Shown piece after piece: positions 27,519 to 35,201 of a stretch of DNA of 35,201 bases. The notes beneath the pieces were generated by a model that was not told the DNA's origin, searched no databases, and saw nothing but the letters and a program-made list of their open reading frames with translations. This DNA is from Thermomonas sp. (GTDB lineage: Bacteria; Pseudomonadota; Gammaproteobacteria; Xanthomonadales; Xanthomonadaceae). The DNA lies in contig NZ_JAHRWW010000015.1 of the NCBI RefSeq assembly GCF_019104945.1, positions 1 to 35,201 of the forward strand, given 5' to 3'. Within the stretch, counting starts at the first letter, position 1; every line of letters starts with the position of its first letter. The position numbers were made by a program, and so were the translations under genes.

Positions 27519-27545
27519 CGACAAAACCCCGCACTGGGCGGGGTT
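27519..27545 (-). terminator. gapA/fdxA terminator
   Basis: Perfect 8-bp stem AACCCCGC (27525-27532) / GCGGGGTT (27538-27545) with a 5-base loop. On the minus strand it is followed by TTTGTCG, so it best serves gapA; fdxA ends on the other side without a T run. Confidence 0.7.
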
Positions 27546-27570
27546 CTGCGTGGGCCACAGGGAGGGCGAA

Positions 27571-28653
<1,083 letters not shown>

Positions 28654-28657
28654 TGAT

Positions 28658-29536
28658 ATGCCCCGTTTTCTACGTAAATTACTTCCTTCTGTACTTATTT
28701 CTCTTCTTCCTGCCAGCACTGCATTGGCTTGGGGCCCCCTTGGTCACGCACTTGTGGGCGAATTGGCGCAGCGGCATTTAACGCCTAAGGCGCAACAAGA
28801 AGTGGCCGTACTGCTAAAAGGTGAGAGCGAGCCGACGCTCGCCGGAATTTCCTCCTGGGCCGACGCCCTGCGCTACACCGACCCGGCACGGTTCAAAACC
28901 ACCTCGCGCTGGCACTACATCAATGCCAAGGGCGGTGGCTGCAATTTCGACCTCACCCGCGACTGCCCGGACGGTGCCTGCGTGGTGGGCGCCATCGACA
29001 AACAACTGGCCATTCTTGGTGATCGCAGCCAACCCCTAGAGGCACGCCGCGATGCGCTGAAATTCGTGGTGCATCTCGTGGGTGATGAACACCAGCCAAT
29101 GCACGCAGGCAACCGCACCGATAGCGGCGGCAACCGTTTTCAGATCAGCCTCACCACCAGCATTCCGCCGGAGTCTTACGCACGCGACAAATATGTTGAT
29201 GGCGTAATGGGCACCAATCTGCATTCGGTGTGGGACTACTACATCCCCGCCAGCCGTGGCTTGAAGCTCCAAGAATATGCAGACTTACTCGACAAGCAGC
29301 CTTGGCCTGCGCCAAGCACCACACCCGTGCGCCCGTTACAGGTTGCGCTGAATTGGGCAGAACAATCGTGCACATTGATTGATGAAGCAGGCCTCTACCC
29401 GGCCGACAATCAGCACAAGATGGATCACACCTACCTCGATAAAATGCGCCCGCTGGCCGAGCAGCGTATTCGCCTTGCTGGTGACCGCCTAGCGGTGCTC
29501 CTCAATCAAACGCTAGGGGCAACGCAGCCGCGATAA
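28658..29536 (+). CDS. Secreted S1/P1-type nuclease
   Basis: 292 residues. Signal peptide about 1-24 ending ALA, so the mature chain would begin at Trp25, whose N-terminus is a zinc ligand in this family. Zinc-site residues are all visible: W25 and His in WGPLGHALV, Asp in SSWADALR, His in RWHYIN, the HLVGDEHQPMHAGNRTDSGGN cluster and NLHSVWD. Trinuclear zinc enzymes of this type cleave single-stranded DNA and RNA, also removing 3' phosphates. Expected periplasmic or secreted; likely phosphate or nucleotide scavenging (inference). No Shine-Dalgarno before the ATG. Divergent from gapA. Confidence 0.93.
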   Translation: MPRFLRKLLPSVLISLLPASTALAWGPLGHALVGELAQRHLTPKAQQEVAVLLKGESEPTLAGISSWADALRYTDPARFKTTSRWHYINAKGGGCNFDLTRDCPDGACVVGAIDKQLAILGDRSQPLEARRDALKFVVHLVGDEHQPMHAGNRTDSGGNRFQISLTTSIPPESYARDKYVDGVMGTNLHSVWDYYIPASRGLKLQEYADLLDKQPWPAPSTTPVRPLQVALNWAEQSCTLIDEAGLYPADNQHKMDHTYLDKMRPLAEQRIRLAGDRLAVLLNQTLGATQPR

Positions 29537-29547
29537 GCCTGACGCCA

Positions 29548-29586
29548 CGCGCCCCTTTTGCATTGCCGCTGCGCAAAAGGGGCGCG
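29548..29586 (+). terminator. Intrinsic hairpin after the nuclease gene
   Basis: Perfect 14-bp stem CGCGCCCCTTTTGC (29548-29561) / GCAAAAGGGGCGCG (29573-29586), 11-base loop, followed by CATTTC. It sits between the convergent nuclease and M56 protease genes. Confidence 0.75.
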
Positions 29587-29603
29587 CATTTCATTGCACG
29601 AAA

Positions 29604-30830
29604 TCAGTGTTCCGATGTCGCTTTTTGACCGGGTTCATCCATCGCAAATTCCACCGGCACGCGCGTCTTCCCTGCAACGGGCTTGCCGTTCTTGATTTCT
29701 GGTTTGAACGTCCATTTCGGCACGACATCCAAGGCGGATTGGTCAAGGCGCGCATCTCCAGACGAGCGCTCTACCACTGCATTGGTCACACGCCCCTGCG
29801 TATCGTAATTGACAAGCAAAATCACCGTCCCCTCTTTGCCGTCTTTCACGGCGTCAGCCGGGTAGTGCGGTGCATTTTCTAAACGTGAGGCTAGGTTGAT
29901 ATCGTCTTTCTGCAGTATATGTGTCTGCGTGTGCTCGCTTTGCGCGGCCCAAGTGGTAAACACCATTCCCGCGAATAACAAGGCCATGCAGCTACGGCCT
30001 AACCCGCGTCGTAATGCGGAGGGTTGATCTGCGTTTAACATGAGGAGTCTCTCCTTGAGTGGATGGCTAAAGCCAAAGTGGCAGCCCAGCGGCGTGGCCT
30101 GCGCCGCAAGCTGCTGTTGAAGAAGCGTCTGGCCATAGGCACTTCGAACCATGGGGAGCTGCGCAAGCACGCTGGCATCGCAGGCAAGCTCTTGATCTTG
30201 TCGAAAACACCGCTGTGCCAAATGCACCAGCGGGTTGAACCAGAACGCGCACTGCATCGCCAGCGCAAAGGCATTCATCCAATGATCACCGCGCGCAATA
30301 TGGGTACGCTCGTGCGCCAGTATCAGTATTTGTTGCTGCGCGCTGTAGCGCGTTTCAAAATCCGTTGGCAACACGATCTGAGGGCGCAGCACCCCCACTG
30401 TTGCAGGCAGCCCCGGTACGTCATGCTGCGCGCACTGCCCGCCATTGCCGTGCCGCAGTTCGCCCAAGCTGCGCATAAAGCGCTGCTGCGCGAACGTCAT
30501 CCACACCAGTAAACCCACGCTGCCCAAGAGCCAAAGCAGGGCCGCAATACCCAGCCAATTGGGCGCACTTCCCGCCGGTGTCACCCACGCCACCGCGCTG
30601 CGCATTGGGGCGGCTAACTGCACTACTGCCTCTAGCGCCTGCCCTTGCCGCATCGGGACGGGCAAAGCACTACTGACAAGCGCCACCGGCACCAGTGACC
30701 ACACGACATATGCCGTCTGCGCGCCGAAGCTGCGGCGCAGTGGCTTACGCAATAAAAGCGCTATCACTATTGCCACGCTGCTCAATACGCTGGTGTGTAC
30801 CAGCACACGCATCAGTTCATGGCTGATCAT
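29604..30830 (-). CDS. BlaR1-like M56 protease with C-terminal TonB-type domain
   Basis: 408 residues. Four membrane helices: about 15-28, 37-55, 91-111 and 280-296. Between the third and fourth lies a gluzincin protease domain with H173-E-R-T-H177 and Glu214 (QDQELACDA) as zinc ligands, as in BlaR1/MecR1. After helix 4 the usual penicillin-binding sensor is missing. Instead, residues about 318-396 form a TonB C-terminal-like domain (APHYPADA...GTVILLVNYDTQGRV...ALDVVPKWTFKPEIKNG). ATG at 30830 has AGGAG eight bases upstream and overlaps the blaI stop by 14 bases. It presumably inactivates the upstream repressor; the sensed signal is unknown. Similar fusions occur in xanthomonads. Confidence 0.88.
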   Translation of the reverse strand: MISHELMRVLVHTSVLSSVAIVIALLLRKPLRRSFGAQTAYVVWSLVPVALVSSALPVPMRQGQALEAVVQLAAPMRSAVAWVTPAGSAPNWLGIAALLWLLGSVGLLVWMTFAQQRFMRSLGELRHGNGGQCAQHDVPGLPATVGVLRPQIVLPTDFETRYSAQQQILILAHERTHIARGDHWMNAFALAMQCAFWFNPLVHLAQRCFRQDQELACDASVLAQLPMVRSAYGQTLLQQQLAAQATPLGCHFGFSHPLKERLLMLNADQPSALRRGLGRSCMALLFAGMVFTTWAAQSEHTQTHILQKDDINLASRLENAPHYPADAVKDGKEGTVILLVNYDTQGRVTNAVVERSSGDARLDQSALDVVPKWTFKPEIKNGKPVAGKTRVPVEFAMDEPGQKATSEH

Positions 30831-31188
30831 GGTCAATCTCCTGCAAGAGTTTGCGCAGCTCTGCAATATCCTTCTGGCTTAGTTTTTGATGCTGCGAAAA
30901 ATGCGCCACCAGCGGCGCGACGCGGCCATCAAACAGGCGGTCCAACAGCCCGCTGCTTTCTTTCAGCACCCAGTCCTCACGCCTTAGCACCGGCGAATAG
31001 AGGTAGCGTCGCCCTTCCTTCAGTGCCGTAATTGCGCCTTTATTGAGCAGGCGGTTCAGCAGTGTTTTGACGGTGGCTTCCTGCCATTCTTGCTGCCCGG
31101 AAAGCGCGCTCAGGACATCGTCTGCTCCCAGCGGGTGCTGATGCCAGAGAACGTCCATCACCACCGATTCGGCTTCGCTAATTTGCAT
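30817..31188 (-). CDS. BlaI/MecI/CopY-family transcriptional repressor
   Basis: 123 residues. Winged-helix region about 1-75 (MQISEAESVVMDVLWHQHPL, then TVKTLLNRLLNKGAI, KEGRRYLYSPVL), followed by a C-terminal dimerisation helix region (LVAHFSQHQKLSQKDIAELRKLLQEI). Represses by binding TACA/TGTA dyads. It contains no Cys, so it lacks the metal-binding CxC pair of copper-responsive CopY and looks like the BlaI protease-cleaved type. Its gene overlaps the downstream protease start by 14 bases. Its own operator candidate lies just upstream, implying autoregulation. Confidence 0.93.
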   Translation of the reverse strand: MQISEAESVVMDVLWHQHPLGADDVLSALSGQQEWQEATVKTLLNRLLNKGAITALKEGRRYLYSPVLRREDWVLKESSGLLDRLFDGRVAPLVAHFSQHQKLSQKDIAELRKLLQEIDHDQP

Positions 31189-31197
31189 TGTTTACGC

Positions 31198-31240
31198 CTG
31201 TAATTTTTTGTCAGATTACAGATGTAGACGCAACTGTCAA
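31198..31240 (-). promoter_or_regulatory. BlaI operator and promoter of the repressor operon
   Basis: TACA-GA-TGTA (31217-31226) matches the BlaI/MecI/CopY operator core TACA-N2-TGTA. A second dyad overlaps it, CTGTAAT (31198-31204) / ATTACAG (31215-31221). Minus-strand TTGACA (31235-31240) is a perfect -35, with TGTAAT at 14 bp or TAATCT at 16 bp as -10; the operator covers the spacer, as expected for repression. It is in the 88 bases between the copper chaperone stop and the blaI ATG. Confidence 0.65.
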
Positions 31241-31276
31241 GCGCCGTTTGTCGGAACGCACTTATCGGTCCTGAAT

Positions 31277-31720
31277 TTAGCTCCCCGCGGTTAAAGCCCG
31301 CACATCAAACCGTACGGGTATTTCACCGGCGTGTTCAAACACCAGCTTGGCTTCGAACTGCTCACCCGCACGCAACTGCCGCTGCACACCCATCAACATC
31401 AAGTGTGCCCCGCCGGGCTTGAGCTCCAACTTGCCATGTGCGGAAATTGGCAAGCCGTCTTTCACCGCCCGCATCCGCAGCACGCCGTTGTCATTACGCA
31501 TCTGGTGAATCACAACACTCTTCGCAATCGCTGCCTCAACGCGCAACAAGCGATCTTGCGTATCCCCCGAATTGGTCACCACCAAGAACCCACCTAATAC
31601 CGGAGAAACCACCGGCGTGGCACGTGTCCACGCTTGTTCAACGCGCAGCTGTGCATAGACGGGAGCAGTGACCCCTAAGCCTAGTAAAAAAGCACACACG
31701 CTTTTCAATGCGATATTCAC
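31277..31720 (-). CDS. PCu(A)C-type periplasmic copper chaperone
   Basis: 147 residues. Signal peptide about 1-23 (cut after VYA). Copper-binding residues His72, Met83, His106 and Met108 follow the family H-M-H-x-M pattern (spacing one residue longer than the canonical M-x21-H). Chaperones of this family deliver Cu(I) to cytochrome oxidase or related cuproenzymes. The start is GTG (31720) with GGAG six bases upstream; no upstream ATG fits. It lies 63 bases after the TonB-dependent copper receptor stop, so the two likely share a transcript. Confidence 0.92.
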   Translation of the reverse strand: MNIALKSVCAFLLGLGVTAPVYAQLRVEQAWTRATPVVSPVLGGFLVVTNSGDTQDRLLRVEAAIAKSVVIHQMRNDNGVLRMRAVKDGLPISAHGKLELKPGGAHLMLMGVQRQLRAGEQFEAKLVFEHAGEIPVRFDVRALTAGS

Positions 31721-31736
31721 ACCGTTCTCCCGTGTC

Positions 31737-31765
31737 CAGCGCGGCCCCTTGGCGGAACCGCGCTG
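31737..31765 (-). other. Hairpin between copper receptor and chaperone genes
   Basis: 8-bp perfect stem CAGCGCGG (31737-31744) / CCGCGCTG (31758-31765) with a 13-base loop, no T run. It lies in the intercistronic gap and may stabilise or modulate the downstream mRNA; function not shown. Confidence 0.35.
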
Positions 31766-31783
31766 CTGGTTTTCTTGCTTACG

Positions 31784-33844
31784 TTATAGCGTGAAATTGA
31801 GTTTCAACCATAGGTTTCGGCCCGGTTCGTGGATCCGCACCGGCATCGCGGGGTAGCCGAAGTCGGCATTACCTGCGAGGTTCAGATGCTCGCTGTAGTT
31901 GCGATTAAACACGTTGTCCACGCCTGCGGTGAGTTGCACGCGTTCGCTAACACGATACCCGGTGCTAAGGGCCACGGTAGCAAACCCCGCGCTGGGACCG
32001 AGGTCGCGCCCGGTGACATTGCCTTGACTCAGCGCCACCCGCGTTTGCGCTGCCACCATGCGCAGCAGTGCGCCACCACTCCAGCGACCATTGTCGTAGG
32101 CCAAACTCACCCGCCCCTCCAGCGGCGTCATCTGTGGCAGCGGTGCGTGCGCGTCTTCATTGCTACCCCATGCCCACGCCACGCTCCCTTCCAGCGCCCA
32201 GTTTTTCGCAGGACGCCATTCACCACCGGCTTCAGCACCGTGGATGCGGGCATCTACATTGCTGGCCATGCTGGTGCTGCCCATCATGCCGCCGCTCATG
32301 TAGCGAAACAGAATGTAGTCGCTGATGTTCCCGACATAGCCGGAGACCCAAGCGCTGCTTTGCTCTCCGCGCCACTGAACGCCCGCATCCAGCTGCGTGG
32401 TTTTTTCTGGGCGCACGCCCGCAAACGCATTGGCGCTGCCCATCGGCCCGCTATTGGCGGAAAACAGCTCCCAATAATCTGGCATGCGCGCAACGTGACC
32501 CAGCCCTGCGTACCAGCCTAAGCCGCTACTGCTGACATCACGCTCGTAGCGAATAAACCCAGCAGGAAGATGCTCACTGCGCGTTTGCCCTGCCGTGGGG
32601 TTGACTGTCATGCCTAGCATCGCGCGATGGTCGGTGACCTTCGCCGCGTCCATGCGCGCACCTGCCACCACGCGCTGCGCACTCGCAGGCGACCATGTGC
32701 CTTCGGCAAAAACGCCGGTATTGCGCAATGTGGCATCGCGCATCCACGCTTTGGTTAGATACACATCGCGCCCTGACGCACTACGCTTGCGGTGACGACT
32801 CTCCTGCGTATCTACGCCTGCGGTGAGTTCAAACGCATTCCACGCCCAGATAGAAGCCACGCGCCCGCCTTCGGTAACGCGGTACACGTTCGACGCCATC
32901 GCCATTGGCATGCTGCTGGCCGGGTTGGGATCGCGCAGGGTGTAGTTATCCATCACGTGATCCGCCGAGTTGCGATACGCGCTGGCCTGCAGCTTACTCA
33001 GCACACCCGCAAAGCTCCGCTCAAAGCGCAGCGTAGTGCTGCTGCGTTCAAATTTAGAGCCATCCATACTGCGCCCGCCGTAACGCGCTTGGCCATCACC
33101 GGCACCCAGCGAAAGTTCTAGCAGTGTGTCCGCATCCGGCGTCCAGCCAAGCGCTACGTCAGCATTCCACTTCTTCCACGCGGAAGGCACGCGCACGCCA
33201 GTACCGTCGTCGTAATCAGAAGCCTCTGAACGGTTGGCCGCCACGCGCACATAGCCCTGCGTCGCGCCAGCGGTGGCATCAATCATTTGATCGTTACGGC
33301 CAAAGCTACCGCCCAGCAGGCTGGCCTGGGCGCGCCAGCCGGGTGCATCAAAGCGCGGTGTGTCGCGTTCAAAACGCACCGTGCCCGCAGAGGCACCTGG
33401 CCCCCACTGCACAGTCTGCGGGCCTTTCACCACCACCAACCGGTCGAAGGTTTCCGGGGCCACGTACGACATTGCGTTATCCATCCGAGACGGGCAGGCA
33501 CCGGGCATGGCGCCGTCGTTGGTGAGCATATTCAAGCGCGAGCCAAACATGCCGCGCAGTACCGGGTCACCGTTGCTGCCGCCGTTACGTAGCGCGGTAA
33601 AGCCGGGGATTGTTTTCAAATAATCTGCACCATCGCTGGCGGGCACTGGCTGGCGCGGCAATTTGGTATCGGTTTCAAACTTGAGTGGCTGCACCGGCGC
33701 GCCGATGACAACCACGCGACTAAGCGTTTTTGCATCGGCCTCATCATCGGCAGCAATAGCATGTGTGGGAAATAAAACAGCGGCCAGCGCGCAGGCAAGC
33801 ACGCAGCGCGGCGGCAGCGCCGTCGCGAAAGAAAAAGACTTCAT
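31784..33844 (-). CDS. TonB-dependent copper receptor (OprC/NosA-like)
   Basis: 686 residues. Signal peptide about 1-31, then a plug domain starting LSRVVVIGAPVQPLKFETDTKLPRQP with a TonB-box-like VVVIGAP and the diagnostic GGSNGDPVLRGMFGSRLNMLTNDGAMPGACPSRMDNAMSYVAPE, followed by a beta-barrel ending in WLKLNFTL. This wording matches the copper-receptor subfamily of TonB-dependent receptors. A Met-rich loop (MSGGMMGSTSMAS) could bind Cu(I). It imports copper across the outer membrane with TonB/ExbBD energy. ATG at 33844 follows GGAG; a start at 33862 is rejected. Upstream is the DUF2946 gene. Confidence 0.95.
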   Translation of the reverse strand: MKSFSFATALPPRCVLACALAAVLFPTHAIAADDEADAKTLSRVVVIGAPVQPLKFETDTKLPRQPVPASDGADYLKTIPGFTALRNGGSNGDPVLRGMFGSRLNMLTNDGAMPGACPSRMDNAMSYVAPETFDRLVVVKGPQTVQWGPGASAGTVRFERDTPRFDAPGWRAQASLLGGSFGRNDQMIDATAGATQGYVRVAANRSEASDYDDGTGVRVPSAWKKWNADVALGWTPDADTLLELSLGAGDGQARYGGRSMDGSKFERSSTTLRFERSFAGVLSKLQASAYRNSADHVMDNYTLRDPNPASSMPMAMASNVYRVTEGGRVASIWAWNAFELTAGVDTQESRHRKRSASGRDVYLTKAWMRDATLRNTGVFAEGTWSPASAQRVVAGARMDAAKVTDHRAMLGMTVNPTAGQTRSEHLPAGFIRYERDVSSSGLGWYAGLGHVARMPDYWELFSANSGPMGSANAFAGVRPEKTTQLDAGVQWRGEQSSAWVSGYVGNISDYILFRYMSGGMMGSTSMASNVDARIHGAEAGGEWRPAKNWALEGSVAWAWGSNEDAHAPLPQMTPLEGRVSLAYDNGRWSGGALLRMVAAQTRVALSQGNVTGRDLGPSAGFATVALSTGYRVSERVQLTAGVDNVFNRNYSEHLNLAGNADFGYPAMPVRIHEPGRNLWLKLNFTL

Positions 33845-33904
33845 GGTGGCTCCAAAGCACAAGGGGGGAAGCAGGCCAACGCCTGCGAAAAAACGGCTTG
33901 TGGG

Positions 33905-34318
33905 TTAGAGCGAAATCGGTGGCCCTCTGGCGCCGAGACCCAGCAGCAGCGGGGTGGTGTGCGGCGCAAAGTCGCGCAGTAATGGTAGGCGCAGTTGCCG
34001 CGAAGGCGGCAATAGCACCAAGGCCAGTAACAGGATCGGCGCGAGTGAAGCGAGCAGCGGGCAGTACGCGCAGACGTCGTGCTGCATGCCCTCATGCGGC
34101 GACGGTGCAGGCGCGGGTGCAGGCACGTTGCCTGCATGATGATGGTGAGACTCAACCATCATCCCAGCCATCCCGGCCATGTCGTGCGTCGGCGCGGCTT
34201 CCGTCGGCATACTGCTCGCCAGCCAACGGCTCACCGTTGGCATGACGGCCATCAGCAAGATAGCCGCCAGTGCGAGGCGAACCATCCCTGCTAAAAACCG
34301 TGGCGAGCGCAGCATCAT
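33905..34318 (-). CDS. DUF2946 family protein, His/Met-rich, copper-linked
   Basis: 137 residues with an N-terminal hydrophobic segment (about 11-29) and a second one near 91-105. Between them is a His/Met-rich stretch (HDMAGMAGMM, HHHH at 58-61) and CAYCPLL with Cys83 and Cys86, then a C-terminal ARGPPISL typical of DUF2946. The function is unknown; the family is often found beside TonB-dependent copper receptors, as here. Metal binding is inferred from the residues. ATG at 34318 (a second ATG follows in frame); no Shine-Dalgarno. It begins 24 bases after the tkt stop. Confidence 0.85.
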   Translation of the reverse strand: MMLRSPRFLAGMVRLALAAILLMAVMPTVSRWLASSMPTEAAPTHDMAGMAGMMVESHHHHAGNVPAPAPAPSPHEGMQHDVCAYCPLLASLAPILLLALVLLPPSRQLRLPLLRDFAPHTTPLLLGLGARGPPISL

Positions 34319-34342
34319 CTTGAAGCTAGGTTAGCGAGTGAA

Positions 34343-35201
34343 TTACAGCGCCTTACTGACTTCAATCAACTTTTCCACGGTAATTTCGAAATGGTTAAAC
34401 AATTGATCCGCCGGTGCACTGGCACCGAAGGTATCAATACCGATCACCGCGCCATCAAGGCCCACATACTTGCCCCAGAAGCCCGTCACACCAGCCTCAA
34501 CGGCCACGCGCTTGCGGCAGGCCTTGGGTAGCACGGCCTCACGATAGGCCGCGTCTTGACGCTCGAATACTTCCACGCAGGGCATCGATACCACGCGCAC
34601 CGCATCGCCCAGCTGCGCGGCGGCTTGCATGGCAAGCGCCACTTCGCTGCCGGTGGCAAGCAGAATCAGCTCAGGCGCGCCAACGCTGTCTTTCAGCACG
34701 TAGCCACCGCGCGCAATTGCGGCCAGTTGCGCGTCGTTGCGCACTTGGTGTGGCAGGTTTTGACGGCTGAAGATCAAGCACGACGGGCCATCCGCACGAT
34801 CAATAGCGGCTTTCCAGCTCACTGCCGACTCCACTGCATCGCAGGGGCGCCATACGTCGTTATTGGGGATATAGCGCAGCGACGAAACATGCTCCACCGG
34901 CTGGTGGGTGGGGCCGTCTTCGCCGAGACCGATCGAGTCGTGGGTATAGACGTGGATCGCACGCACGTCCATCAGCGCGCTCATGCGCACCGCGTTGCGC
35001 GCGTAGTCGGAGAACACCAAGAAGGTAGCGTCATACGGAATGAAGCCGCCATGCAGGGCCAGACCATTGCTGATCGCAGTCATGCCGAACTCGCGCACAC
35101 CGGAGTGGATGTAATTGGCATCGGCATCGGTGCTGGTCACCGACTTGCTGCCCTTCCACAGGGTGAGGTTGGAATGTGCTAGATCCGCCGAACCGCCGAT
35201 C
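34343..35201 (-). CDS. tkt: Transketolase, C-terminal part (5' end outside window)
   Basis: The frame stays open to the right edge, so about the C-terminal 286 residues are present and the N-terminal thiamine-pyrophosphate half is missing. Landmarks: [59 protein letters not shown], the [18 protein letters not shown] catalytic stretch, [29 protein letters not shown] and [11 protein letters not shown] near the end. Links the pentose phosphate pathway to glycolysis. The first complete codon is offset by one base from the window edge. It is the first gene of the glycolytic run tkt-gapA-pgk-pyk. Confidence 0.97.
   Translation of the reverse strand, partial: IGGSADLAHSNLTLWKGSKSVTSTDADANYIHSGVREFGMTAISNGLALHGGFIPYDATFLVFSDYARNAVRMSALMDVRAIHVYTHDSIGLGEDGPTHQPVEHVSSLRYIPNNDVWRPCDAVESAVSWKAAIDRADGPSCLIFSRQNLPHQVRNDAQLAAIARGGYVLKDSVGAPELILLATGSEVALAMQAAAQLGDAVRVVSMPCVEVFERQDAAYREAVLPKACRKRVAVEAGVTGFWGKYVGLDGAVIGIDTFGASAPADQLFNHFEITVEKLIEVSKAL

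Noticed and set aside
30817-31188. Calling the repressor CopY because of the copper neighbours and cop-box operator
   Set aside because: It has no Cys, so the copper-sensing CxC motifs of CopY are absent, and it is paired with a BlaR1-like protease.
33871-33886. GCAGGC-CAAC-GCCTGC hairpin between DUF2946 and the copper receptor as a terminator
   Set aside because: Only a 6-bp stem and no T run on the minus strand after it; at most an mRNA structure.

Overview
The window looks like a chromosomal segment of a gammaproteobacterium of the Xanthomonadales (Lysobacterales). The clearest taxonomic clue is the reverse-strand 16S rRNA 5' end at the left edge, whose first ~100 nt read like xanthomonad 16S. 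The gene content agrees: sucCD next to pilSR, PPi-dependent phosphofructokinase with a membrane H+-pyrophosphatase, a DedA/PAP2 fusion, and a tkt/gapA/pgk/pyk neighbourhood. Most of the window is ordinary core genome. Almost every gene was recognisable, and no IS element, prophage, CRISPR array or tRNA gene was seen.

Layout. 1-646: 16S 5' end with its leader, boxA and two tandem promoters, reading leftward. 647-4727 (+): DUF192 lipoprotein, thiE, hemL, a voltage-gated-type K+ channel with a zinc ribbon tail, and an exported protein built from three repeats. 4821-7337 (-): argD, a glyoxalase I-like protein and an SDR dehydrogenase. 7397-9322 (+): DedA/PAP2 fusion. 9326-11271 (-): adk then mpl. 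11387-16154 (+): pfp, a CsgG-like exported protein, a DUF167 protein and hppA, forming a pyrophosphate-based glycolysis and energy block. 16230-18286 (-): sucC-sucD. 18419-21547 (+): pilS-pilR, the sigma-54-type pilin control pair.

From 21590 to the right edge the backbone is glycolytic and on the minus strand: tkt (partial), gapA, pgk, pyk. Two accessory blocks sit inside it. Between pgk and gapA is a redox-flavoured group: a diguanylate cyclase, a small membrane protein, a group III truncated haemoglobin and a 7Fe ferredoxin, with FNR/ANR-like boxes in both divergent intergenic regions. Between gapA and tkt is a secreted S1/P1 nuclease and a co-directional set: DUF2946 protein, TonB-dependent copper receptor, PCu(A)C copper chaperone, BlaI/CopY-family repressor and a BlaR1-like M56 protease ending in a TonB-type domain.

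The best candidate for something new is this last group. A BlaI-type repressor with a TACA-N2-TGTA operator and a protease/TonB fusion sits directly downstream of a TonB-dependent copper uptake locus, with no beta-lactamase in view. Other signals worth checking are a LacI/NagR-like palindrome before pyk, a possible shared -10 bidirectional promoter between gapA and the nuclease, the degenerate PAP2 motifs in the DedA fusion, and the three-repeat periplasmic protein with phase-locked Gly-His pairs. All functional statements rest on reading motifs; no database search was run.
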